Shown in pieces: positions 18,043 through 26,146 of a stretch of 64,000 nucleotides of DNA. The notes under the pieces are model-generated. The model searched no databases. It had not been told where the DNA came from and was given only the letters and a program-made list of their open reading frames with translations. The position numbers and the translations under genes were made by a program. Numbering within the stretch: position 1 is the first letter of the stretch; each line of letters starts with the position of its first letter. Source of the DNA: Verrucomicrobiota bacterium (GTDB lineage: Bacteria; Verrucomicrobiota; Verrucomicrobiia; CAIQCK01); contig JACRQF010000014.1 of NCBI GenBank assembly GCA_016222825.1, positions 310,001-374,000 of the forward strand, read 5' to 3'.

Positions 18043-18870
18043 TTACAGGTTCGGCGCGTAGGCGATGAACGGACGATACTCGTTCAGAATCGTTTGCAGC
18101 GCCTCCACGAAGGCCGCCTCTTTCTTCTGCTCCGCCGCGTCTCTGGGCGTTTCGAGGATGATCTCGAACGGACGCGGGTGGATTTCCGGCGGCGCAACCA
18201 GCACGCCATCGTAGCTCTCGCCGATGATGCCGTTGCGCGCGTTGAAGCCGTCAATGACGGCGTTCGCGTTGCGCGGCAGGAATTGCTCGGCAGCCCGCAG
18301 CGCCGGCTCGATCAGATGCTCCGTCAGCGTCGCGCCGCCCGCGAAACCATAGAAGCCGTGACTGGTGTCGTCGGTGTGCAACGAAATAATCCCGTGGAAC
18401 GCGTGCGACGCAAGTTCGGACTCGAGGAGCTTCACTTCCGGCTCCACCGAGTTCCTCCAGAACTCGCGGTTCAGGTCTTTGCCGCTGCGCGAGTGGCGTG
18501 TCCCGTCCTCGAACCCGGTCGGATTGCACACCGGGTAAACGAACAGGCAATAGCCCTCGGCCAGTTCCGGATTTGCGTCGAGCGTCTGAAGGAACCGGAC
18601 CAGCGCATAAATGCCTTCCGGCTCATCGCCATGAATGCCGGCGAAGATGCCGATGCGAATCGGGTCGTCGCCGGCTTTCGGCCCGATGAAGAGATAGCGC
18701 GGCAGTTCATAGGTCCGGCTGCTGGCTTGAAAGCGCGCGTTGTGGCCGGCGACCAGACTGTGCGAGCTGGCCGCCAGTTCATCCAGCGGCGCAAGCAGGT
18801 CGGCGATGGAGCGCGGACTGGACGCGGCTGTTTCAACGTGGGTTCCCGGTGTTGTGAGGGTTGCTTGCAT
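18043..18870 (-). CDS. M14-family zinc deacylase/carboxypeptidase (AstE/AspA-like)
   Basis: A 275-residue cytoplasmic-looking protein (no signal peptide). Zinc ligands are His80-x2-Glu83 in GIHGDEPEG and His165 in SLHTDD. DLNRE at 132-136 gives the substrate-binding Asn-Arg, and Glu240 in IILETP is the likely catalytic Glu. This arrangement fits the succinylglutamate desuccinylase/aspartoacylase-like branch of M14. The start at 18870 has a Shine-Dalgarno (AAGGAAA). It sits between the sulfate-binding protein and cysT, with a one-base gap to cysT, which is not a usual member of a sulfate operon. It may release amino acid or sulfur from an N-acylated or gamma-glutamyl sulfur compound. The substrate is unknown. 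Confidence 0.8.
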   Translation of the reverse strand: MQATLTTPGTHVETAASSPRSIADLLAPLDELAASSHSLVAGHNARFQASSRTYELPRYLFIGPKAGDDPIRIGIFAGIHGDEPEGIYALVRFLQTLDANPELAEGYCLFVYPVCNPTGFEDGTRHSRSGKDLNREFWRNSVEPEVKLLESELASHAFHGIISLHTDDTSHGFYGFAGGATLTEHLIEPALRAAEQFLPRNANAVIDGFNARNGIIGESYDGVLVAPPEIHPRPFEIILETPRDAAEQKKEAAFVEALQTILNEYRPFIAYAPNL

Positions 18871-18923
18871 GTTTCCTTGGCGAATTGACTTGTGTCGTCG
18901 AGACAGCCTCATGGCATACCATC

Positions 18924-19937
18924 TCATGGCTTGTAGATTTGGTCGAATATGCCGTCGTCGGCGAAGTGTTGCGATTGCGCCTTCTGCCAGCCGCCAAACA
19001 CCTCATCAATGGTGAACAGCTTCAGTTGCGGAAACTTGTCGGCGTATTTCGCCGCCACGGATTCGAGCCGTGGGCGGTAGTAGTGCTTCGCGGCAATCTC
19101 CTGACCTTCTTCCGAGTAGAGATGCTCCAGATACGCCTTGGCGACGGCGAGCGTGCCGTGCTTGGCGGCGAACTTGTCCACGATCGTTACCGGCGGCTCC
19201 GCCAGGATGCTGAGCGAAGGCGCGACGATCTCGAACTGGTCCTTGCCAAGGTTGTTGACCACCAGCAACGCTTCGTTCTCCCATGAAATGAACACGTCGC
19301 CGATGCCGCGCTCCACAAACGTCACGGTCGAACCGCGCGCGCCGGAGTCGAGCACCGGCACGTTCTTGAAGAGGCGGCTGACGAACTCCTTCGCCTTCGT
19401 TTCATCGCCGCGATTCTGTTTCAACGCATAGCCCCAAGCCGCGAGGTAGTTCCATCGCGCGCCACCGGAGGTCTTGGGATTGGGCGTGATGACCGCGACG
19501 CCTGGCTTTGCCAGATCGTTCCAGTCCTTGATCTGCTTGGGGTTTCCCTTGCGCACCAAAAACACGATGGTTGAGGTGTAAGGCGCGCTGTTGTGCGGGA
19601 GGCGTGATTGCCATTCTTTCGGGATCAGCGCGGCTTTCAGGAAGAGTGCGTCCACGTCGTAAGCCAGCGCCAGCGTCACCACGTCAGCTTGAAGCCCGTC
19701 AATGACGGCCCGCGCCTGCTTGCCGGAGCCGCCGTGCGACTGGTTGACCGTCACGGTCTGGCCGGTCTTTTCCTTCCAGTGTTTCGCAAATGACGCGTTA
19801 AAGTCCTGATAAAGCTCGCGCGTCGGATCGTAGGAAATGTTCAACAGTTTGACCTCGTCCGCCGCTCGCACGGACAGGCCGAAGCCAAGGACTACGCCCC
19901 AAATTAACAGTGAACGAAAAGTCTTATTGGTTGTCAT
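18924..19937 (-). CDS. sbp: periplasmic sulfate-binding protein
   Basis: A 337-residue solute-binding protein with a signal peptide (SLLIWGVVLGFGLSVRAA). Family landmarks are NISYDPTRELYQDFN, VNQSHGGSGKQARAVIDGL, ITPNPKTSGGARWNYLAAWG, GARGSTVTFVERGIGDV and YYRPR, all typical of Sbp/CysP. It captures sulfate and delivers it to CysTWA. It lies 53 bases upstream of the M14 gene and 61 bases after the porin. Sbp versus thiosulfate-preferring CysP cannot be settled from sequence alone. Confidence 0.93.
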   Translation of the reverse strand: MTTNKTFRSLLIWGVVLGFGLSVRAADEVKLLNISYDPTRELYQDFNASFAKHWKEKTGQTVTVNQSHGGSGKQARAVIDGLQADVVTLALAYDVDALFLKAALIPKEWQSRLPHNSAPYTSTIVFLVRKGNPKQIKDWNDLAKPGVAVITPNPKTSGGARWNYLAAWGYALKQNRGDETKAKEFVSRLFKNVPVLDSGARGSTVTFVERGIGDVFISWENEALLVVNNLGKDQFEIVAPSLSILAEPPVTIVDKFAAKHGTLAVAKAYLEHLYSEEGQEIAAKHYYRPRLESVAAKYADKFPQLKLFTIDEVFGGWQKAQSQHFADDGIFDQIYKP

Positions 19938-19998
19938 TTTGTCTGCTCTTCAAAGGATCGTGTCTTGTGTTGTCGTGTTTTATAAAATCGCTTCGCCG

Positions 19999-21528
19999 CT
20001 AAAAAACCACCTGCAACCGGCCGAAGACCGCTTTCTCATCCTGCCGATTCTGGACGCTTGCACCAGCTCCAGCGCCGCCCTCGAACCGGGTCTGCTCGTA
20101 ATCAATCATGAGCTTGACGTTCTTGCTCAGATACCAGTTCAGCCCAACGCCCCACGCGGTGGTTTTTGTGGCGGACACCGTGGGGTCCGCGAGCCGGTTG
20201 GCGACCGTGCCGACGAAGGCTGCATCGTCCACGTCCAGTTCGTGGACGCGGGCGGTGATTTCAAACGCGCCCCACTGGCCTTTGGCGAGGCTGAAGGGTT
20301 TGTCTGGCGTGACGCCTTTGTAGGAAGCGTCCTCGCCGGTCAGAACATAGGATGCCGCGACTTGCCACGCCGCGTTCTGGATCCGCTGGCTGTTGGCAAC
20401 TCTCCTAGCCTCCTGCGACGAAACCACATATTCGCCCAGCAGACCGAACGGTCCCCAGTAGTAGTAACCCTGCGGCGATATTCGATCCTCGACGCCATCG
20501 GCATACGCACCGGTATTGTAGGTGAAGAACGTGCTCTGGCCCGGTGTCTTGAAGGTGGGCAGCGCGGAACTCGTCGCTGTGCCCTGCCGGTTGCCGGTGG
20601 ATCCCGCGATGCCGACGCCAAGACCCTGCACCGGTTTCAGGTCGGTCTTCTTGAACGGGTGCGCGAAGACCCGCGCATCGATGTCTTTGGAGTCATGCTC
20701 GTCCACGTCCACGCTTGCGCCGTCGGGCGTGCCGTTGAAGACTCCCACCGCATAGCTCAGCGTGCCTTCAAGCAGATCGCCGTAGAGTTGCAAGCCGATG
20801 TCGCGGTTTGGCACCAGCGATGAGGGGAAGCCCAGCGAAACGAACTGATTGTCCACATCCGATTGCAGGCGTTCTAGGCCCACCGGTCCTTTGGTTTTGC
20901 CTGCCCGAAGTTTGAGGGCATTCCAATGCTTCCAGTCAATGTAGCCGTCAATCAGTTGGGTGGAGCCGTTGCCGAATTCCGGCGCAAGCCTGAACTCAAA
21001 CTCCTTGAACAACGTGCCGTCAAAGATAAGGCGAGCGCTGTTGATGCTGAACGTATCGGTGAGCCTTTCGCCGTTGTCCTCCAAGAACGTCCTCGAATCG
21101 GCCTTGAACTGGCCGCCCAACTTCAAACCGAAGTTGCCATCCGCGGACTTCACGGAGATTCCCTTCGATCCCACAGTCAAGATCGGCGTCTCTTTCGCCC
21201 GCTTCTCAGCCGCAGCCAGTTCGGCTTCCTTTTCCACTTCGCGTTGGCGCTTCAGGATCTTCAGGTCCTGCTCGACAGCTTGCGCCTTCTGCGCTGCCGC
21301 CGCTTCCTTTTCGGCGACCGCAGTCTTCTGCGCTTCAAGTTGGCTCTTCAGGGTTTTCAATTCTTGTTCCAGCGGTTGCAGACGCTTGAGTTCTTCTTCA
21401 AGCGACTGCAAACGCTCCTCCAGACCTTGCTTGGGTGAACCGGCGCCTTGGGCGACTGCCCGTTGCGCCGGACCAATGACCACGATGCCCAACAGGGCCA
21501 ACATGGTGAACAACCGTGCTTTCCTCAT
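19999..21528 (-). CDS. outer-membrane porin, OprO/OprP (porin O/P) family with coiled-coil N-terminus
   Basis: A 509-residue protein with a signal peptide (LFTMLALLGIVVIGPAQRAVA). A coiled coil at about residues 35-115 is rich in Glu/Lys/Leu/Gln. The barrel follows with landmarks of the phosphate-selective porin family: GLKLGGQFKADSRTF, INSARLIFDGTLFKEFEFRLAPEFG and AGKTKGPVGLERLQSD. It ends in VVF, an outer-membrane insertion signal. The N-terminal coiled coil is also seen in PVC porins and may contact peptidoglycan. Its place between yezD-like and sbp in a sulfate operon suggests that this porin passes sulfate rather than phosphate. Confidence 0.85.
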   Translation of the reverse strand: MRKARLFTMLALLGIVVIGPAQRAVAQGAGSPKQGLEERLQSLEEELKRLQPLEQELKTLKSQLEAQKTAVAEKEAAAAQKAQAVEQDLKILKRQREVEKEAELAAAEKRAKETPILTVGSKGISVKSADGNFGLKLGGQFKADSRTFLEDNGERLTDTFSINSARLIFDGTLFKEFEFRLAPEFGNGSTQLIDGYIDWKHWNALKLRAGKTKGPVGLERLQSDVDNQFVSLGFPSSLVPNRDIGLQLYGDLLEGTLSYAVGVFNGTPDGASVDVDEHDSKDIDARVFAHPFKKTDLKPVQGLGVGIAGSTGNRQGTATSSALPTFKTPGQSTFFTYNTGAYADGVEDRISPQGYYYWGPFGLLGEYVVSSQEARRVANSQRIQNAAWQVAASYVLTGEDASYKGVTPDKPFSLAKGQWGAFEITARVHELDVDDAAFVGTVANRLADPTVSATKTTAWGVGLNWYLSKNVKLMIDYEQTRFEGGAGAGASVQNRQDEKAVFGRLQVVF

Positions 21529-21617
21529 GATTTGATTTCCTTCTGCTGTTCGCTGCGTGTTTCATGGGAACCTCCGGTTGTCCGGTCAGCCCTCCTTTCT
21601 TTTGGTTTTCTTGTTTG

Positions 21618-21872
21618 TTACGCCTCCGTGCGTCCGGTTGGCGATGCTTGTTGCCAGAGGGCAGCGGTGAACTCATGGCGGTGCTTTAATGCACTGTCAC
21701 TGAGGCGGATTTTCTCCTTCCGCTCAATCTGGACGATCTTCCCGTCGTGAACAGTGATTTCCACTGATCCGTAATGGACGTCTTGAATAGCCTGAAGCAC
21801 TTGCTTGCGAATCTGTTCGATTCCAGCAGGCTTCTGATCGCCGCTCACTACGCGTGACGCTTGAGTATTCAT
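21618..21872 (-). CDS. yezD: YezD-family small protein (DUF2292)
   Basis: An 84-residue protein with the family core IQDVHYGSVEITVHDGKIVQIERKEKIRL. YezD proteins are about 55-90 residues and I know them mainly from sulfur-assimilation operons; their biochemical role is not established. The start at 21872 (MNTQASRV) fits, since the longer frame upstream is unstructured and crosses the promoter. It is the first gene of the minus-strand operon running to the rhodanese gene and follows a likely promoter about 20 bases upstream. Confidence 0.88.
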   Translation of the reverse strand: MNTQASRVVSGDQKPAGIEQIRKQVLQAIQDVHYGSVEITVHDGKIVQIERKEKIRLSDSALKHRHEFTAALWQQASPTGRTEA

Positions 21873-21890
21873 TACTATCTTAGGTTTGTT

Positions 21891-21922
21891 GATAATGATA
21901 ATGATGGTTTCAATCTTTGCAA
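21891..21922 (-). promoter_or_regulatory. sigma70-like promoter overlapped by Fur-box-like hexamers, upstream of the sulfur operon
   Basis: Read on the minus strand, TTGCAA (21917-21922) and TATCAT (21895-21900) are 16 bases apart, a fair -35/-10 pair, with the -10 about 23 bases before the yezD-like ATG. On the plus strand 21891-21908 reads GATAAT GATAAT GATGGT, a run of three Fur-type hexamers lying on and just upstream of the -10. This suggests repression by a Fur-family regulator. The match is to the repeated-hexamer description of the Fur box, not to the full palindrome. Confidence 0.5.
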
Positions 21923-22119
21923 GCACTTTTTTCGGGAAGTTAATGAGAATGCTCAACCCTATTGACCCACCATGAAACCACGAAGTCGGGCGCGAAGTGT
22001 GGAATCGCCAGGCACGGACAGTGGATTCCGCCGACAGCGCAACACGTCTTCGATACACTGCGAACGCCGGAAGACCGGAAGCAGACGCTTCGTCCGAGCG
22101 CAGGTTCCCCCTGCCGCAA

Positions 22120-23295
22120 TCAAGCCGTCGGCAGGCCGATTTCCTCGTCGGTGAGATAGCACGCGGGGTCGGGCGCCCACGGGTCGCCGTGGACTTGCAG
22201 CGCGCGAACGCGGAAGCTGCCACCGCAGATGTCCTTGAACCGGCACGCGCCGCAACGGCCTTTCAGCAGCGGCAGACGGTTGCGCAGTTGCGCCAGCAGC
22301 GGAATGGAATTGTCGCTCCAGATTTCGCTGAAGGGCCGCTCCTTGACGTTGCCGAGCGTGGCGGCCTGCCAGAACTGGTCGGGATGCACGTTACCTTGCG
22401 TGTCTATGTTCGAGATGCCGATGCCCGAGGAATTCGCGCCGCCGCCGTTCCACTTCATCCACTGATAAACCAGCTTGGCCCGCTCCGGGTCGCGCTCGCG
22501 CAGCTTGAGGTAGAGGTAAGCGTTGTCGGCGTGGTGATCCACCGTGAGTATTTCCTTGCCGAGGCCGCGCCGGTGAAAATCCTCCGTGCGCTCCACAATG
22601 ATGTCCACCGCCCGCCGCACGTCAGTCGACAACAGTTCGTCCGAGGTGCTGCCACGGCCTGAATAGACGAGGTGATAGAAACACGCGCGCTGGATGCCTT
22701 CCGCCTCGATGAAATCGAAAATCTTGTGGAGGTCCATGCAGTTGCGCTTGGTGAGCGTCAGCCGCAGGCCGACCTTCTGACCTACCTCGCGGCAGTTGCG
22801 CATGGCGCGGACGGCAGCGTCGAAAGCGCCTTTGACGCCGCGGAACATGTCGTTGGTCTCGCCGATGCCGTCGAGCGAAATGCCGACGTAGCTGAGGCCA
22901 ATCTCTTGCAGTGTCTTCGCCGTCGGCTTGTCAATGAGCGTGCCGTTGGTGGAGAGAGTCAGTCTCAGTTCCTTGGAACGCGCGTAACGCATCAAATCCA
23001 GCAGGTCTGGCCGAGTCAGCGGTTCGCCGCCGGAAAAGAGCAACGCCGGCACGCCAAAGCCTGCGACATCATCAATGACCTTTCGCGCCTGCTCGTTCGT
23101 CAGTTCGCCCGGATACTTCTGGGCGTAGCTGTCGGAATAGCAGTGGACGCAGCGGAGGTTGCAGGTGCGGGTGATGTTCCAGACAACGATCGGCCGCCGC
23201 TCCGAAGCCGCGCGCGGTGCGCCGTGACCGTGACCGTAGCGGAGGTGATCCGCCGGTTGGTCCTCGCCACAAAAAAGTTTGGTTACGTTGACCAT
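22120..23295 (-). CDS. radical SAM/SPASM enzyme of the AhbC/NirJ type
   Basis: A 391-residue protein with the radical SAM cluster ligands Cys45-x3-Cys49-x2-Cys52 (CNLRCVHC), the SAM-binding FSGGEPL, and an auxiliary cluster from Cys348, Cys351, Cys357 and Cys379 near the C-terminus. The start MVNVTKLFCG, the central CFYHLVYSGRG and the end DPACYLTDEEIG closely follow the family of AhbC (12,18-didecarboxysiroheme deacetylase) and NirJ (heme d1 synthesis). Those enzymes modify siroheme-derived tetrapyrroles. No other ahb or nir gene is nearby, so the substrate may be different. It follows the RACo-like gene by 64 bases on the same strand. Confidence 0.8.
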   Translation of the reverse strand: MVNVTKLFCGEDQPADHLRYGHGHGAPRAASERRPIVVWNITRTCNLRCVHCYSDSYAQKYPGELTNEQARKVIDDVAGFGVPALLFSGGEPLTRPDLLDLMRYARSKELRLTLSTNGTLIDKPTAKTLQEIGLSYVGISLDGIGETNDMFRGVKGAFDAAVRAMRNCREVGQKVGLRLTLTKRNCMDLHKIFDFIEAEGIQRACFYHLVYSGRGSTSDELLSTDVRRAVDIIVERTEDFHRRGLGKEILTVDHHADNAYLYLKLRERDPERAKLVYQWMKWNGGGANSSGIGISNIDTQGNVHPDQFWQAATLGNVKERPFSEIWSDNSIPLLAQLRNRLPLLKGRCGACRFKDICGGSFRVRALQVHGDPWAPDPACYLTDEEIGLPTA

Positions 23296-23359
23296 AAGTC
23301 TCGCGCCAACCTTGTGTGTTTTAGGGCGACGGTCAAGAGGGAATCGCGCTCCCAGCCCG

Positions 23360-25216
23360 TCACTCCGGGAGCGCCAACTGCTCGATGAAACGGTCCTCGA
23401 AACCGGCGTCGAGATTCAGTTCCACGACTTCAAGCTGTTTGCCGATGCGCGTAAGCTCGTCGAGCACGCCACTGTCGAGCAGCGCCAGATATGCGCCGGC
23501 GAGCGCCGTGTTGCCGACGACCTGGACCTGTTTCGGCGCGAAGCCCGGCAGCAATCCGCTGGCGATGGCGTTGGGGACGTTGATGTGCATTCCGAAACCG
23601 CCGGCGAGGTAGAGGCGCTTGATGTCGCGCGGCTGCAGTCCGGCGCGCTGCAACAGTGTTAGCAGCCCGGCGGCGATGGCGGCCTTGGCTTGCAGCAACC
23701 GTGCGATGTCCAGCTCCGAGATGATGATGTCGTGACCACCTTGGCCGCGGGCCACGCGCAACGCGACGCCGTATTGGTTTTGGAGGAACAGATTGCCGGC
23801 TTTCGCCACGACCGTGCGGTCGAAGCGGCCGGTGCGGCTGATCAGACCGTTGCGCTGCGCTTCGGCGAGGAAATCCACGTATGCCGAACCGCAGACGCCG
23901 ATGGGCGCGGCGTTGCCGATGACCTCCGTCCGCGCGGTCAGCGGCGCGGTGTCAAAAGCAATGTGGCCGATGGCGCCATCGCCCGCACGGATGCCGTTGG
24001 TAAGACCAGAGCCTTCGAACGCCGGTCCCGCCGCCGTCGCGCAGCCGAGAAGGCGGTCGCCGTGCTTGAGGATGATCTCGCCATTCGTGCCGGCGTCCAC
24101 GAGCAGGCTCGGCCCGTCGTCATAAACCAGTCCGCTCGCAAAAACCCCCGCCGTCAGGTCCGAGCCGATGTAGGCCGACGCGCTCGGCAACAGGTGCAGC
24201 GTCGGCCCCTCGCCGATCGTGTCGCGCAACGTGAGCCGGACCGATTCCGCCGGTGTCATGCGGTGTTCGAGAAACACCGGTCTGAACGGAACCGTGCCCA
24301 TCGGCGACGGGTCAACGCCGGCGAGCAGATGCAGCATCGTGGTGTTGCCGGCGATGGACAGACACCGCAATTGGCCGGCGGCAGCCTTGGCGGTAATGAG
24401 CGCGTTTGTCAGTAACGGTAGGATCGTCCGCTGCACCACGGCGTCCTGAAGCTGGCCGACCATCTCCGGGTCGCTCGCGCAGAGGTTCATTCGTGTGACC
24501 ACGTCTTCGCCGTAGTGAATCTGCGCATTGAAGTCGGCGGCGTGGGCGAGGATGCCGCCGCTGGCGAGGTCCACCAACAACAGCGCCACCGTTGTGGTGC
24601 CGATGTCAATCGCCACGCCGAGCGGTGGGGACGACGTCTTGTCACTCACGTCGGTGACGAGCCAGTGGTCGTCGTGATACTCGGTGGTGACGCGGAGTTT
24701 CTGCCCGCCGTTCCTGCGCGTAAGACTGTCAGCCAGCCGCGGGTCGAGGCGGACGGGCCGGCGACGTTTCTGCTGCGAGGCGACGGCTTGACAGAGTTGA
24801 TCGGCGGTCGTGATGCCGTCGGCGATCTCCACCTGCTGCCAGATTGGGTCGTGCGCGCGCGGCACGTTGATGCGGAACTCGCTGACCACCTGCGCCTCGT
24901 AGGCCAGCAGCGAGCGCGGTGGGATGCGGATGCGCGCACTGTTGCCATCGCCGAGCCGGTGCTCGCAGCCTCGCACGGAGAGCGGCGCGTCGCTGACGCT
25001 GACGACTTTGCCGCTGGCGATGTGAACGAGCGAGCCAGCGAGCAGTTCCACGATGCAACCGTCGCAGAGGCCGCGCTGGCCGCAACGGGTGTTCAGCGGC
25101 AGATGCTCTCGGCGCAAGATCTCCGCAAGCCGCTTGCCGCGCTGCGCCGTCGGCACGGCGATGGTGTGCGCCCCCTTCGAGGTTTCGACTTCAAGATGGA
25201 AGCGCGGGGCGGTCAT
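23360..25216 (-). CDS. RACo/RamA-like corrinoid-activating ATPase with N-terminal 2Fe-2S domain
   Basis: A 618-residue protein. The N-terminal ferredoxin-like domain has Cys45-x5-Cys51-x2-Cys54 and Cys84, the 2Fe-2S spacing. A linker is followed by an ASKHA ATPase domain starting GVAIDIGTTTVALLLVDL near residue 200, with later motifs SIAGNTTMLHLLAG, LLVDAGTNGEI and LYLAGGFG (DUF4445/RACo C-terminal). RACo-type proteins use ATP to drive reduction of inactive Co(II) corrinoid proteins back to Co(I). It overlaps the DUF1638 gene by ATGA. No corrinoid methyltransferase is encoded in the window, so the client protein is elsewhere or unknown. Confidence 0.88.
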   Translation of the reverse strand: MTAPRFHLEVETSKGAHTIAVPTAQRGKRLAEILRREHLPLNTRCGQRGLCDGCIVELLAGSLVHIASGKVVSVSDAPLSVRGCEHRLGDGNSARIRIPPRSLLAYEAQVVSEFRINVPRAHDPIWQQVEIADGITTADQLCQAVASQQKRRRPVRLDPRLADSLTRRNGGQKLRVTTEYHDDHWLVTDVSDKTSSPPLGVAIDIGTTTVALLLVDLASGGILAHAADFNAQIHYGEDVVTRMNLCASDPEMVGQLQDAVVQRTILPLLTNALITAKAAAGQLRCLSIAGNTTMLHLLAGVDPSPMGTVPFRPVFLEHRMTPAESVRLTLRDTIGEGPTLHLLPSASAYIGSDLTAGVFASGLVYDDGPSLLVDAGTNGEIILKHGDRLLGCATAAGPAFEGSGLTNGIRAGDGAIGHIAFDTAPLTARTEVIGNAAPIGVCGSAYVDFLAEAQRNGLISRTGRFDRTVVAKAGNLFLQNQYGVALRVARGQGGHDIIISELDIARLLQAKAAIAAGLLTLLQRAGLQPRDIKRLYLAGGFGMHINVPNAIASGLLPGFAPKQVQVVGNTALAGAYLALLDSGVLDELTRIGKQLEVVELNLDAGFEDRFIEQLALPE

Positions 25217-25998
25217 GGCGCTGCGGTGCCGTCAACCGGCTCGATCACGCGGCCGTCGGCGGTCATGCGGAACGTCTGGCCCGGCTCCAGCACGATGAAC
25301 CGCTCGTTGTCCCAATCGCCCGCGAGCATCGCCTTGAGCAGGCCGGGGTCACCGTGCTGGCGGTCGAACTTCCAGCCAAGCCAAGTCGCGCATTCCTGCG
25401 TAAACGCGATGTCCTGCGGCGTCGCGCCAATACCAACGTCCACGTAGGTCGCACGGTCGTAGCTCTTGAACCAGTGCTGCTCGGTCTCCATCAGGAACTG
25501 TGCGTTGTCCTCGCCGTATTTCTCGACATACTCTTTGAGCAGATCGTCGTGGCGCTTCCTGCCGGGCGGCTTGCCGTAACGGTTCCAACCGGGGCTATAC
25601 CAGTAGGTGCCGGGATGCTCGGCGACGTAGCGCGCGTAGCGTTCCTTGCAGCCGAGCAGGTGCGTGATGCAATCGTGCGCGCGGGCGATGACGAGCTTGC
25701 AACGGCGCGTGCGGACGCCCTCGGTGCCGCGGCTGCATATCCCATAGCCGAGCACAATCGCTTCGGCGTCCGTGCCCGCTTCGACACGATCAATCGCCGC
25801 CTGCAACTCGCACCGCAACTTGTCCGGATCCTGGTGAAGTCCCTGTTCCAGCGTCTCGACGCGAATGACATGGGGATGCTCCCGCGCGAGATGGTTGAAC
25901 TCAATCTCCAAGACGGCGCAGGTGACAACGACAATGCGCGGCGGCCGGGCCTTGGAGGCGGCGCGCGCATCGTGATTGGCGGGTTGGGTATCGCTCAT
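25213..25998 (-). CDS. DUF1638 protein
   Basis: A 261-residue soluble protein with RIVVVTCAVLEIEFNHL near the start, GYGICSRGTEGV, ARAHDCITHLLGCKERY and PGTYWYSPGWNR, which I recognise as DUF1638. From general knowledge this family is found next to corrinoid-dependent methyltransferases and their activators. The conserved Cys and His residues (TCAV, GICS, AHDC, LLGC) could bind metal or a corrinoid. The start at 25998 (MSDTQPANH) precedes a disordered leader; the longer frame to 26058 is also open. Its stop overlaps the RACo-like start (ATGA), so the two proteins are probably made in fixed ratio. The reaction is unknown. Confidence 0.78.
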   Translation of the reverse strand: MSDTQPANHDARAASKARPPRIVVVTCAVLEIEFNHLAREHPHVIRVETLEQGLHQDPDKLRCELQAAIDRVEAGTDAEAIVLGYGICSRGTEGVRTRRCKLVIARAHDCITHLLGCKERYARYVAEHPGTYWYSPGWNRYGKPPGRKRHDDLLKEYVEKYGEDNAQFLMETEQHWFKSYDRATYVDVGIGATPQDIAFTQECATWLGWKFDRQHGDPGLLKAMLAGDWDNERFIVLEPGQTFRMTADGRVIEPVDGTAAP

Positions 25999-26146
25999 AT
26001 CGTTTGAGTCAAAGTGCCGATACCATACGAAACCTCGCGCCAATTGGAAAGTTGACACTTCGCCTTTTTCGCGGTGTTCGTCCCAACTTTTTCCTTACCA
26101 GCCACGGCATTTGCCGATAGCTTGTCGGGGCGGCGATGAAACCGGC

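Noticed and set aside
22140..23295. Complete heme d1 or alternative heme synthesis cluster
   Set aside because: Only the AhbC/NirJ-like gene is present; no ahbA/B/D, nirD/G/H/L, nirE/F/N or nirS gene could be found in the window.
26052..26080. Possible promoter with TTGACA before the octaheme cytochrome
   Set aside because: TTGACA at 26052-26057 is a perfect -35, but 17 bases on there is only TGTTCG, so no -10 could be supported.
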